Shown here: piece by piece, positions 43,147-50,342 of the stretch
Layout of the letters: every line of letters begins with the position of its first letter
How positions within the stretch are numbered: position 1 is the stretch's first letter
Notes under the pieces: model-generated
Database searches by the model: none
The model's input: the letters and a program-made list of their open reading frames with translations, nothing else
Told to the model about the DNA's origin: nothing
IMG/VR virus record: IMGVR_UViG_3300029319_008653
Span: 1 to 64,000 of that record
Length of the DNA: 64,000 nucleotides
From: a virus
Reading direction: 5' to 3' (one strand)
Program-made: the position numbers and the translations under genes

Positions 43147-43890
43147 ATGGGATTAGATACGTTAAGTTTAAGTGATGATAAAGTGTTTTATACTCTAGAA
43201 GGAGAAGGTCTGCATATTGGTCAACCTTCTGTTTTTATGAGATTAGCAATGTGTAATTTAACCTGTAAAGGTTTTGCATCTGAAGATTCTCCGCATGGTT
43301 GCGATTCATTCGTATCATGGTCAGTAAAGAATAAATTTACTTATGAAGATTTAAATTGGTACTTCGAAGATAATGGATTCGATGAAGAATTAAAGAAAGG
43401 TGCTATATTAAAAATAACTGGCGGTGAACCTATGCTGCAACAACGTAGACTATTAGAATGGTTACCTACTTTTGAAGAATGGTTTAAGTTTAAGCCTCGT
43501 ATAGATTTTGAAAGTAATTCAAGTATTATGCCTAAAGAAGAATGGATTACTGATTGGAATGCTACTTTTACTCTATCTCCTAAGATGAGTAATAATGGAG
43601 ATCCTGAAGCTCGTAGATATAAGCCCGAAGTATTAAAATGGCATAATAGTCATAAAGAAAGTTGTTTTAAGTTTGTTATTAATGAACCTAGTGATCTAAT
43701 AGAACTAACGCAAAAATATATTGACCCGGGTTATGTTGATAGAGATAAAATTTGGTTAATGCCTTGTTGTGGTTCAAGAGAAGAACATACAGAAAAATCT
43801 GCTATGGTAGCTGATTTGTGTAAAAGATATCATTTTAAATTTAGTCCTAGATTGCAGTTAGTTATTTGGGACATGGCACTAAAAGTATAA
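43147..43890 (+). CDS. queE: QueE, 7-carboxy-7-deazaguanine synthase (radical SAM)
   Basis: 247 residues. FYTLEGEGLHIGQPSVFMRLAMCNLTCKGF (within 11-40) is the QueE signature, with CNLTC followed by 12 residues and then CDS (about 53), an extended form of the cluster motif. KITGGEPMLQQRRL (about 91-104) binds SAM. It makes CDG from 6-carboxytetrahydropterin. First gene of an early unit continuing into spermidine genes. Confidence 0.92.
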   Translation: MGLDTLSLSDDKVFYTLEGEGLHIGQPSVFMRLAMCNLTCKGFASEDSPHGCDSFVSWSVKNKFTYEDLNWYFEDNGFDEELKKGAILKITGGEPMLQQRRLLEWLPTFEEWFKFKPRIDFESNSSIMPKEEWITDWNATFTLSPKMSNNGDPEARRYKPEVLKWHNSHKESCFKFVINEPSDLIELTQKYIDPGYVDRDKIWLMPCCGSREEHTEKSAMVADLCKRYHFKFSPRLQLVIWDMALKV

Positions 43891-43891
43891 A

Positions 43892-44239
43892 ATGAGGTAT
43901 CTAGCTAATCACCAGTTAATTGAATTATATGATTGCGATCAAGATCTGCTAGAAAATGATACGTACGTAAAAAAAACATTTAAAGAAGCGGCTAAATTAG
44001 CTAATGCTACTGTTGTAAGCGAAAAGTTTCATAACTTTAGCCCTTATGGTTTAACGGGTGTTTTAGTAATTACTGAAAGCCATATTAGTATACATACATG
44101 GCCAGAGCATAAATATGTTGCAGTAGATGTATTTAGTTGCGACGATAAAGTAGATCATAAAAAGATATTAAATCATTTAAAAGTAAATTTATTTAGCACT
44201 AGAACAAAATCCAAATCAGTAAAAAGAGGAAAAGTATGA
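43892..44239 (+). CDS. speD: S-adenosylmethionine decarboxylase, canonical SpeD/SpeH type
   Basis: 115 residues. TESHISIHTWPEH puts the processing Glu62-Ser63 pair, His68, Trp70, Glu72 and Cys83 at the same numbers as in the Thermotoga enzyme, so self-cleavage to a pyruvoyl group and decarboxylation of SAM are expected. It supplies the aminopropyl donor for the SpeE homolog downstream. ATGA overlap with the next gene. Confidence 0.93.
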   Translation: MRYLANHQLIELYDCDQDLLENDTYVKKTFKEAAKLANATVVSEKFHNFSPYGLTGVLVITESHISIHTWPEHKYVAVDVFSCDDKVDHKKILNHLKVNLFSTRTKSKSVKRGKV

Positions 44240-44616
44240 CAGAAGAAGAATTTAATAAAGATGAATTATGGGGCATGTCTTTGTCACTAGATCTTTATGA
44301 TTGTAATCCCGATACAATTAGGGATGCAGATAAAATTAAAGAGTATGTAAAAGAGCTTTGTGATAATGTTATTGATATGAAAAGATATGGAGAGTGTCAA
44401 GTAGTTCACTTTGGTGATGATCCGAAAGTTACAGGATTTTCTATGACTCAACTAATTGAAACTTCTTTAGTATCAGGCCATTTTGCTAATAATACTAATG
44501 CTGCATATCTTGATATTTTTTCATGCAAATGGTATGATGTACGTAAAGTAAAACAATTTAGCAAAAGATTTTTTGAAGCAGATGTATGTATAACAAACGT
44601 AAGCGAACGTCAATGA
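44236..44616 (+). CDS. Second SpeD homolog, probably with altered substrate
   Basis: 126 residues. The processing Ser77 (by alignment to Cys97), His82 and Cys97 are kept, but Glu62, Trp70 and Glu72 of SpeD become Thr76, Ala84 and Asn86. Work on viral SpeD homologs showed that some decarboxylate ornithine or arginine. Between a canonical SpeD and SpeE, such an activity would complete the route to spermidine. It could instead be a divergent SAM decarboxylase. AGAGGA precedes the ATG. Confidence 0.82.
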   Translation: MTEEEFNKDELWGMSLSLDLYDCNPDTIRDADKIKEYVKELCDNVIDMKRYGECQVVHFGDDPKVTGFSMTQLIETSLVSGHFANNTNAAYLDIFSCKWYDVRKVKQFSKRFFEADVCITNVSERQ

Positions 44617-45428
44617 TAGATGATAGTTGGGATAAAAAGAATGGTAGTTCTATCCATATAGAAGGAAATTTAATAGAACTATTTAACTCTAAATATCAAC
44701 GCATAGAAGTTTATAATACTAAACGTTTTGGTAAACTATTAAAGCTTGATGGAGTAATTCAATTAACTGAATTTGATGAAGCTAACTATCATGAGATGAT
44801 AGCGCATGTACCTTTAAACATTCATAATACCCCTGATAATGTATTAGTTATAGGTGGTGGCGACGGAGGAGCTATACGTGAGATTCTTAAGCATAAACAT
44901 GTTAAAACTATTGATCTCGTTGAAATAGATAACTTTGTAATAGATATATCAAAAAAGCATTTTCCGTACGTATCACAAGGATTAGATGATAGTAAAGTTA
45001 CTATTATAAATGAAGATGGTGCAGAATATATTAAGAAATGTAAAGATTTATATGATGTAATTATTATAGATTCTACTGATCCATTTAGTGTAGGAGAATC
45101 TTTATTTAAAGAAGAGTTTTATAAAAATCTTAAAGTTGCATTAAAACCTAAGGGTATTGTAGTATCGCAATCTGAAAGTATGTTCTACAATAAGGATCTT
45201 ATTAAGGATATGTACCTATTTAAACGTAAACATTTTAATGCTGTGAGATATTATTATACTTTAGTACCTACATATCCTTCCGGTACTATAGGGTTTCATT
45301 TTTGTTCTGATGGTAATTATTTACCTATAGATATAAATGATGATTTTAATAGAATCCCAGATCTAAAATATTACAACGAAATGATACATAAGAGTAGTTT
45401 TTTAACACCTAACGGGGTAAATACTTAA
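44613..45428 (+). CDS. speE: Spermidine synthase-like aminopropyltransferase
   Basis: The start at 44613 uses an ATGA overlap; 271 residues. LVIGGGDGGAIREILKH (about 78-94) binds decarboxylated SAM, DLVEID (about 102) and IIIDSTDPFS (about 148) hold catalytic Asp residues. YTLVPTYPSGTIGF is the C-terminal substrate region. It would use putrescine or a related diamine. Confidence 0.92.
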   Translation: MIDDSWDKKNGSSIHIEGNLIELFNSKYQRIEVYNTKRFGKLLKLDGVIQLTEFDEANYHEMIAHVPLNIHNTPDNVLVIGGGDGGAIREILKHKHVKTIDLVEIDNFVIDISKKHFPYVSQGLDDSKVTIINEDGAEYIKKCKDLYDVIIIDSTDPFSVGESLFKEEFYKNLKVALKPKGIVVSQSESMFYNKDLIKDMYLFKRKHFNAVRYYYTLVPTYPSGTIGFHFCSDGNYLPIDINDDFNRIPDLKYYNEMIHKSSFLTPNGVNT

Positions 45429-46085
45429 ATGTCACAATTAATTACTAATCTACCAAATAATAAAGTTTGGGTACGAAAAGAGTTTCTTAGAGACGGTAAA
45501 GACGGTCACGGTGAGTTTGTTGAAGGTCACTGGGTTACTGCTAAAAGTATAGTTGGCAGAGCGTTTTACTTTGAAACTTATCTGCCTGAATATGGCGCAT
45601 TATATGATAAGCTTCCTATAAATGCATTTGTTTCATCACCAGAAATGCCTGATAAGGATTACCCTTTACATGACTTACAATTTTGGAATTGTATGGATTA
45701 TGGTGTAACTTGTGTATATAAACATTTTATAGGTAGTATGGATTTTGAAGTTTTTACTCGTTCACATGATATTGTTAAAGGTACATATCTCTTTACTTTA
45801 GATAACTATCATGCATCTGCTGATGAAGTTGATTATAGCTGTTCTGAAGTACCAGCTGAGCACAAATCTTTTAACTGCTTAGAGCTAGAAAACGGTCAAT
45901 ACGCTTTATATCCCAATAATAGAATGAGAGTATATGATAACTCTCTAACACCGAAAGACCCTAAGATGCCTGATTTCTTAGTTAGTACTGACTATTATCA
46001 AGTAGAGAGTGGCTATACCTATAGATTAGGTGATACTGATGAGTATTTTTGGAAAACAAAGGACGATTCTAAGTCTAAAAAATAA
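45429..46085 (+). CDS. Conserved T4-like phage protein of unknown function
   Basis: 218 residues. VWVRKEFLRDGKDGHGEFVEGHWV (within 13-36), FYFETYLPEYGALYDKLPINAFV and ALYPNNRMRVYDNSLTP match, from memory, a conserved hypothetical protein of marine T4-like phages. Beta-rich. GGTAAATA with a 5-nt gap before the ATG is a weak late box. Followed by a strong terminator. Confidence 0.75.
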   Translation: MSQLITNLPNNKVWVRKEFLRDGKDGHGEFVEGHWVTAKSIVGRAFYFETYLPEYGALYDKLPINAFVSSPEMPDKDYPLHDLQFWNCMDYGVTCVYKHFIGSMDFEVFTRSHDIVKGTYLFTLDNYHASADEVDYSCSEVPAEHKSFNCLELENGQYALYPNNRMRVYDNSLTPKDPKMPDFLVSTDYYQVESGYTYRLGDTDEYFWKTKDDSKSKK

Positions 46086-46120
46086 AAAAAAGCCGTTATT
46101 AATAACGGCTTTTTTAATGT
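46086..46120. terminator. Bidirectional Rho-independent terminator
   Basis: A perfect 10-bp palindromic stem AGCCGTTATT/AATAACGGCT flanked by A and T runs separates two convergent genes and can act on both strands. Confidence 0.92.
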
Positions 46121-46136
46121 TTGGTAGTCTTAAATT

Positions 46137-46826
46137 TTATACATAACCTGGTCTGTGCAAGTTACCTCTTAATTCTTGAGGTACTGCATCATATCCCCAA
46201 CCATACAGTCCAGTAAGTAGTCCTGTATTTGTTTGTTGGCTATAAGGAATATTTTCACCTGGCTCACCAAAATTACCAGCTGAGTGGAAGGTAAAGAATG
46301 TTGACCTTCTGGTTAAGTTATTATAAATTGCAAATGTAACGCTAGCTGATTGAGCTTCTGTCATTGAATCATTTATTGAAAATCCTTCAGCGATATCAAA
46401 ACCAACTATTAGACCTCCATTATCAGCAGGTACTGTACCTACTAGAGATGCAAACTCCGGACCTGGATATTCTTCAGGTGGAATATGTGCTGATACTGAT
46501 TGTAAAGTAGTACCGCCGGCTGTACCAGTTTGAGTAATAATAGGCACTGCTTCACCAAATCCATATCCTTTATATTCTGGAGTAAAGTTTTCTACCTTAG
46601 AACCATTATATTGATCTAATACGTTATTACCTGTAGCAGGAATTAAAAGCGTATAAATAGCAGTTTGTTGATTAGTAGTCGGATCAGTATAAAATGCAGA
46701 TGCTGGAGCTGTAAAATTACCTTCCTGACCTGTATAAATTGATGTATCGACAGCACCGCCATCAAGGAAGGTACTTGCTTGTCCTCCAGATATGGCCATT
46801 GATAAAAAGTATGGTGTTATTGGCAT
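46137..46826 (-). CDS. Hypothetical virion-type late protein
   Basis: 229 residues, Gly/Thr/Ser/Ala rich and beta-type, with few Lys, unlike most neighbours. Regions such as GGAVDTSIYTGQEG and YKGYGFGEAVPIITQTGTAGG resemble small tail-fibre or decoration proteins. Late box 5 nt before ATG. No specific family. Confidence 0.7.
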   Translation of the reverse strand: MPITPYFLSMAISGGQASTFLDGGAVDTSIYTGQEGNFTAPASAFYTDPTTNQQTAIYTLLIPATGNNVLDQYNGSKVENFTPEYKGYGFGEAVPIITQTGTAGGTTLQSVSAHIPPEEYPGPEFASLVGTVPADNGGLIVGFDIAEGFSINDSMTEAQSASVTFAIYNNLTRRSTFFTFHSAGNFGEPGENIPYSQQTNTGLLTGLYGWGYDAVPQELRGNLHRPGYV

Positions 46827-46830
46827 AATA

Positions 46831-47076
46831 TTATTTATTCTCCTCTTTCTGTCTTTTTAAGAATTCCATTGTAATTAATCTGGTACTCCAGGTAGGGTGC
46901 TCTTCTGCAATCTGCGCTCTAATAGCTGCTTCCGATGAATTAGAACTTGTAAATAAAGAAGTTAGTTGTTTAACTAATTTAGATTTAGTTAATCTTCTAT
47001 CTAGTTCTACACCTTTTGTACGACCTAGAGCCTCCAGTTCTTCTTTCGATAGTTTTTTTAAATCCTCTGCTGTCAT
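46831..47076 (-). CDS. Small HeH/SAP-like helical protein (81 aa)
   Basis: MTAEDLKKLSKEELEALGRTKGVELDRRLTKSKLVKQLTSL resembles the helix-extended-loop-helix (SAP/LEM or Rho N-terminal) fold, which often binds nucleic acid. The start at 47076 follows a late box by 5 nt; a longer frame would run into the divergent gene. Confidence 0.7.
   Translation of the reverse strand: MTAEDLKKLSKEELEALGRTKGVELDRRLTKSKLVKQLTSLFTSSNSSEAAIRAQIAEEHPTWSTRLITMEFLKRQKEENK
46832..46838 (-). promoter_or_regulatory. Late promoter box ATAAATA
   Basis: Minus-strand ATAAATA, then ATATT and the ATG at 46826. Confidence 0.7.
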
Positions 47077-47081
47077 ATTAT

Positions 47082-47088
47082 TATTTAT
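47082..47088 (-). promoter_or_regulatory. Late promoter box ATAAATA
   Basis: Minus-strand ATAAATA, then ATAAT and the ATG at 47076. Confidence 0.7.
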
Positions 47089-47125
47089 TGTTGCAACGTA
47101 TATTTTAATTGATAAGTAATAATCT

Positions 47126-47326
47126 ATGACAACATTAATTACATTAGCAATATTCGTGGCAGGTTTTATCGTTGGTGCACTAGTTACTAGAAAAAATCTT
47201 AAAGAGGTTAATGCTGTAGTAGCTGAAGCAAAAGAATTTGCGGCAAAGGTCGATGCTAAGCTCGACGATTTGCAGGCTCCAAAAAAGCCAGCCACGCGTG
47301 GACGTAAACCAAAGTCTACGAAATAA
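47126..47326 (+). CDS. Small single-pass membrane protein with basic tail (66 aa)
   Basis: Residues 2-21 form one hydrophobic segment (LITLAIFVAGFIVGALV), then an Ala/Glu/Lys helix, then RGRKPKSTK, which resembles an AT-hook. Followed by its own terminator. Function unknown; membrane location inferred. Confidence 0.72.
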   Translation: MTTLITLAIFVAGFIVGALVTRKNLKEVNAVVAEAKEFAAKVDAKLDDLQAPKKPATRGRKPKSTK

Positions 47327-47355
47327 TTAAAAACTTATCTAAGATAAATTATTAC

Positions 47356-47376
47356 CCCCGCTATGCGGGGTTTTTT
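47356..47376 (+). terminator. Rho-independent terminator
   Basis: Stem CCCCGC/GCGGGG with loop TAT and a run of six T. Confidence 0.92.
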
Positions 47377-47452
47377 ATTGATCATAATGTCTGAGTACAG
47401 CTGTACCTATAACCATTAAAGATAATAGTATAAAAAAAGCATCTATAGTCAT
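47375..47452 (-). CDS. Very small membrane peptide (25 aa) downstream of the holin-like gene
   Basis: MTIDAFFILLSLMVIGTAV is a single hydrophobic segment ending in RHYDQ. It lies 3 bp after the holin-like stop on the same strand. The size and position could fit a lysis accessory peptide, but it may be chance. Confidence 0.4.
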   Translation of the reverse strand: MTIDAFFILLSLMVIGTAVLRHYDQ

Positions 47453-47455
47453 TTT

Positions 47456-47935
47456 TTATTTCCCACCCGGGGTAAAGTAGAATCCGACGATAGCTCCCAA
47501 AGTGGCGATCGAGACAAGAGAAATGTGTCCCGTTGTGATAGTCGTTGTGATATCACTCCCCGAGGGGAATTTAACAAGTCCCCAAAGGAAGGTGAAGGCT
47601 TCTTTTGATTCTGGAGGGGTGAATGTGACCAATTCGACTCCGGGGAAGAGGGTGCAGAGAATTGAAATGGCCGCGAAGTTTGACATCCCGATAAGAGCAA
47701 TAAGCCTACGAGTATGACGGGTAAACATACCATGGTCTGCATTTGCATCACCAAAAACTGCTTTTTGAAAGTCAACATCTGCTTTATGCATAGCCATGTC
47801 TCTAACAAGCTCTCTCTTGGCTGCTGTTTCTTTAGCTGCTGTAATTCCTTGGAAAATACCCCCCAGTATTTTAAGCATTGAGCCCATACCAGTTGCACCA
47901 AGCGTCGATAATAACATTGTAATAAGTCCTGACAT
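47456..47935 (-). CDS. Holin-like membrane protein
   Basis: 159 residues. An N-terminal Gly/Ala/Ile segment (GATGMGSMLKILGGIFQGITAA), a central hydrophobic helix (RRLIALIGMSNFAAISILCTLF, about 75-98) and a final one (ISLVSIATLGAIVGFYFTPGGK) give two or three membrane passes, like GTA holin-type proteins. Expected role: membrane permeabilisation at lysis. A TATAAATA box shared with the NUDIX gene lies upstream. Confidence 0.72.
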   Translation of the reverse strand: MSGLITMLLSTLGATGMGSMLKILGGIFQGITAAKETAAKRELVRDMAMHKADVDFQKAVFGDANADHGMFTRHTRRLIALIGMSNFAAISILCTLFPGVELVTFTPPESKEAFTFLWGLVKFPSGSDITTTITTGHISLVSIATLGAIVGFYFTPGGK

Positions 47936-47960
47936 AACATTTTACTTCTAAATTTCTCTA

Positions 47961-47974
47961 TATAAATATTTATA
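47961..47974. promoter_or_regulatory. Palindromic bidirectional late promoter
   Basis: TATAAATATTTATA reads TATAAATA on both strands. The plus copy is 5 nt from the NUDIX ATG at 47974; the minus copy drives the holin-like gene with a leader of about 25-30 nt. Confidence 0.75.
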
Positions 47975-48423
47975 TGACCTCTACTGGAATGGCTAATAAT
48001 CAAAGACCTAAATCAGACTCTAATACATCAGCGAAGATTATTGCTTTTTACAGAGGAAGGGTACTATTATTAAAAAATAAAGATAAAACGTATGAACTGC
48101 CTGGTGGTCATATAAAAATTGGTGAACCTACTATAGTTGGTGCTAAAAGAGAGTTCAAAGAAGAAACGGGACTCGATGTTACGAGGTTAAAATCATTAAT
48201 AAATACGCCTACAAGAAAGATTTATACAGGATTTTTAGCTATTAATCGTGTTACTATTAGTAAGGAGCATATCGGCTTTATATTTGTACCATTAAATAAA
48301 TTAAAGAAGTATAATTTAAATATAAAGGCTAAGAGCGATCTTAGACTATTTTTAAATAAACGAGAAAAACTTAAAAATAATGATGAACTTTCAGACATTT
48401 TACCAGATTCTACAGGAAGCTGA
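47974..48423 (+). CDS. NUDIX hydrolase
   Basis: 149 residues. GGHIKIGEPTIVGAKREFKEETGL (within 46-70) is the NUDIX box with REFKEE; YELPGGH precedes it. It cleaves a nucleoside diphosphate-linked substrate. Leaderless late start; heads a unit with two basic leader-bearing proteins and SOD. Substrate unknown. Confidence 0.88.
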   Translation: MTSTGMANNQRPKSDSNTSAKIIAFYRGRVLLLKNKDKTYELPGGHIKIGEPTIVGAKREFKEETGLDVTRLKSLINTPTRKIYTGFLAINRVTISKEHIGFIFVPLNKLKKYNLNIKAKSDLRLFLNKREKLKNNDELSDILPDSTGS

Positions 48424-48742
48424 TCCAAAAAAAGGTACGGGAAAAAAACCTAAAGGGTCGGGTAGGAGATTATACACAGATGAAAATCCTAAAGATACTG
48501 TTAGTGTAAAGTTTAGTACAGTTTCAGATATAAGAGATACTTTAAGTAAAACTTCTTTTAAGTCTAAATCTCATGCTAGGCAGTCACAAATTATAAATTT
48601 AATTCATCAAAGAGTAAGAGCGGCAAAAGGTAGAGTAAAAGACCCGGTTAAGAAAAAGAGACTTAATGCAGCGTATAAATATATTAGTGGTCGTAAAGAG
48701 GCTAGTAAGCGAAAAACCCAGAGAATGAAGAAAAAGAAATGA
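48383..48742 (+). CDS. Small basic late protein with leader
   Basis: 119 residues (MNFQTFYQILQEADPKKG). ILQE-AD is an excellent match to T4 gp21-type cleavage sites. The body has KGSGRRLYTDENPKDTVSVKF and HARQSQIINLIHQRVRAAKGR, then a Lys/Arg tail. Recalls a conserved marine T4-like phage protein. Probably DNA-binding and head-internal. It overlaps NUDIX by 41 bp. Confidence 0.78.
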   Translation: MNFQTFYQILQEADPKKGTGKKPKGSGRRLYTDENPKDTVSVKFSTVSDIRDTLSKTSFKSKSHARQSQIINLIHQRVRAAKGRVKDPVKKKRLNAAYKYISGRKEASKRKTQRMKKKK

Positions 48743-48942
48743 TAACATTTAGTACATATTTTTTAGAGAACTTTAAGGATAAAAAAGTTAAAGGTAAGAG
48801 CAGACCCGGTAGAGTAAAAAGAGCAGGAGCAAGCTGTAAAGGGTCTGTAAGTGAGCTAAGACGTAAAGCTAAAAAATATGGAGGCGAAAAAGGCAAGATG
48901 TATCATTGGTGCGCTAATATGAAAGGCGGTAAAAAGAAATGA
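48739..48942 (+). CDS. Very small basic late protein with leader and Cys
   Basis: 67 residues. Leader MITFSTYFLENFKDKK, then GKSRPGRVKRAGASCKGSV, AKKYGGEKGKMYHWCANMKGGKKK. The conserved GASCKGS and YHWCANMK recall a phage family of unknown function. ATGA overlaps join it to both neighbours. Confidence 0.75.
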   Translation: MITFSTYFLENFKDKKVKGKSRPGRVKRAGASCKGSVSELRRKAKKYGGEKGKMYHWCANMKGGKKK

Positions 48943-49562
48943 AGTATGATCAAATAGCAGATTTAATTTTAGAAAAAGTTGGTGGATATAAACCTGTTAA
49001 GTTACCCTATGCATTGGATGCTTTAGAGCCTGTTATAGATGAAAAAATAATGAATTTTCATTATAATAAGCATTATAAAGGTTATATTAAAAAACTTAAT
49101 GATGCACTATCTAATACGGAAAAAGACTTAGTAGATGTAGTAAAATCAGCTGCAAATAAAAAAGATGCAATTCGTAATAATGCAGGTGGAGCGTATAATC
49201 ACCAAATATTCTGGTTCATGATGAAGCCAGGCGGGAGTAAATTTGAAGGTGAAATAAAAGAGAAAATAGAGAAGCAATTCGGTAGTTTTGATAGCTTTAA
49301 AAAAGATTTTGTTGAGCAGGCTAAGGGAGTTTTTGGCTCTGGTTGGTTATGGTTAGTTCAGAAAGGAAATAAACTTAAATTTATTCCTACACATAATCAA
49401 GACAATCCATTAATGTTTGATAAGGATGTAAAAATACTTCTTGGTGTTGATGTTTGGGAGCATTCTTATTATATTCAATATGGTCCAGATAGAGAAAAAT
49501 ATCTTAAGAACTTTTTAAAGATAGTTGATTGGTCTTACTGTAATCAACAATTAACTCAATAA
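48939..49562 (+). CDS. sodA/B: Fe/Mn superoxide dismutase with N-terminal leader
   Basis: 207 residues. The SOD domain starts near residue 20 (VKLPYALDALEP). Metal ligands are seen in FHYNKHY (His41), AYNHQIFW, and DVWEHSYY (Asp and His). GVFGSGWLWLV is the family core. Residues 1-18, MKYDQIADLILEKVGG, are absent from ordinary SODs and resemble the leaders of its basic late neighbours. It detoxifies superoxide. Virion location is an inference. Converges with the next gene over 7 bp. Confidence 0.92.
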   Translation: MKYDQIADLILEKVGGYKPVKLPYALDALEPVIDEKIMNFHYNKHYKGYIKKLNDALSNTEKDLVDVVKSAANKKDAIRNNAGGAYNHQIFWFMMKPGGSKFEGEIKEKIEKQFGSFDSFKKDFVEQAKGVFGSGWLWLVQKGNKLKFIPTHNQDNPLMFDKDVKILLGVDVWEHSYYIQYGPDREKYLKNFLKIVDWSYCNQQLTQ

Positions 49563-50284
49563 TTAAATGAAGGTGTCGGATTTTTATAATCTGCAATTAC
49601 TTCAATAATTTCATTCTTCATATAATTTACATGAATTGGTTTCCAATAAGGAGTTTCTTCACCATCATCACTGAATCGTTTTTGTTTGTAAAATATAACT
49701 AACCCGTCACATTTTTTATTAGTCATTTTTTCATATAGATATGCGTATAAAGATAACTGCAATGCATATGTATTAAACTCACAAACAGTTAAATGAGATA
49801 ATGGACCTATCATATACTCATTAAAACTACTATGAAAATTAAAACGCTTATTAGTTTTAAAGTCTCCAAGCATAAAACTTTTCTCTTTTTCATAGACTAA
49901 GTCAGCAGTACCAGCTATATTGTCCTCAACGTTATACATTCTTTCCTCAGCCTTAAACGTTTTATAACCACTAAAAATACTATTGGCTTCCTGCTCATAT
50001 GATTTATATAGGTAATAATGCTCATCCTCTTTTTTACCTTCGACAAGAAAATCTTCCATAACTTTATGAATAGCAGTACCATAGTCACAAGCTTTATTTT
50101 TTTCTTTTTCCCATAGATCTAGTACAAAGTCGACATCTAAACCTTCTCTCTTTGCTACTCGAGTAGCATTTTCTTTTTTATCAAATTTAGGTTTATATTT
50201 TCCAAGAAGGGTAGTAACTGAAATTAATTCTCTACCGTTTTCAGTATTAACATATGTATGGGTACCTTCGTTAAAATAAATCAT
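49556..50284 (-). CDS. PD-(D/E)XK exonuclease (RecB/Cas4-like)
   Basis: 242 residues. GTAIHKVMEDFL (about 69-80), GTADLVYEKEKSFMLGDFKTNKRF (within 131-155, with Asp and D-x-K) and YALQLSLYAYLYEK are the motifs of RecB-type nucleases. It has its own early promoter, interlocked with the next gene's. Likely DNA degradation or repair. Confidence 0.85.
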   Translation of the reverse strand: MIYFNEGTHTYVNTENGRELISVTTLLGKYKPKFDKKENATRVAKREGLDVDFVLDLWEKEKNKACDYGTAIHKVMEDFLVEGKKEDEHYYLYKSYEQEANSIFSGYKTFKAEERMYNVEDNIAGTADLVYEKEKSFMLGDFKTNKRFNFHSSFNEYMIGPLSHLTVCEFNTYALQLSLYAYLYEKMTNKKCDGLVIFYKQKRFSDDGEETPYWKPIHVNYMKNEIIEVIADYKNPTPSFNY

Positions 50285-50290
50285 ATATAT

Positions 50291-50318
50291 ATTATAACGT
50301 ATAGAGTTGAAATATCAA
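50291..50318 (-). promoter_or_regulatory. Early/middle promoter of the RecB-like gene
   Basis: Minus-strand TTGATA, 16 bp, TATAAT. It overlaps the plus-strand promoter of the next gene. Confidence 0.7.
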
Positions 50319-50334
50319 ATAGATATATTAAATT
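50307..50334 (+). promoter_or_regulatory. Early/middle promoter of the P-loop protein
   Basis: TTGAAA, 16 bp, TAAATT. It rules out starts upstream of about 50337 for the next gene. Confidence 0.55.
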
Positions 50335-50342
50335 ATATGTAT

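Noticed and set aside
47077-47295. Long N-terminal extension of the 46831-47076 gene
   Set aside because: It runs through the late box and fully overlaps the plus-strand membrane protein, with a composition typical of an antisense frame.
47449-48003. 184-residue minus-strand frame overlapping the holin-like gene
   Set aside because: The alternative frame at 47456-47935 has clear membrane helices and family resemblance; this one is a shadow and crosses the promoter.
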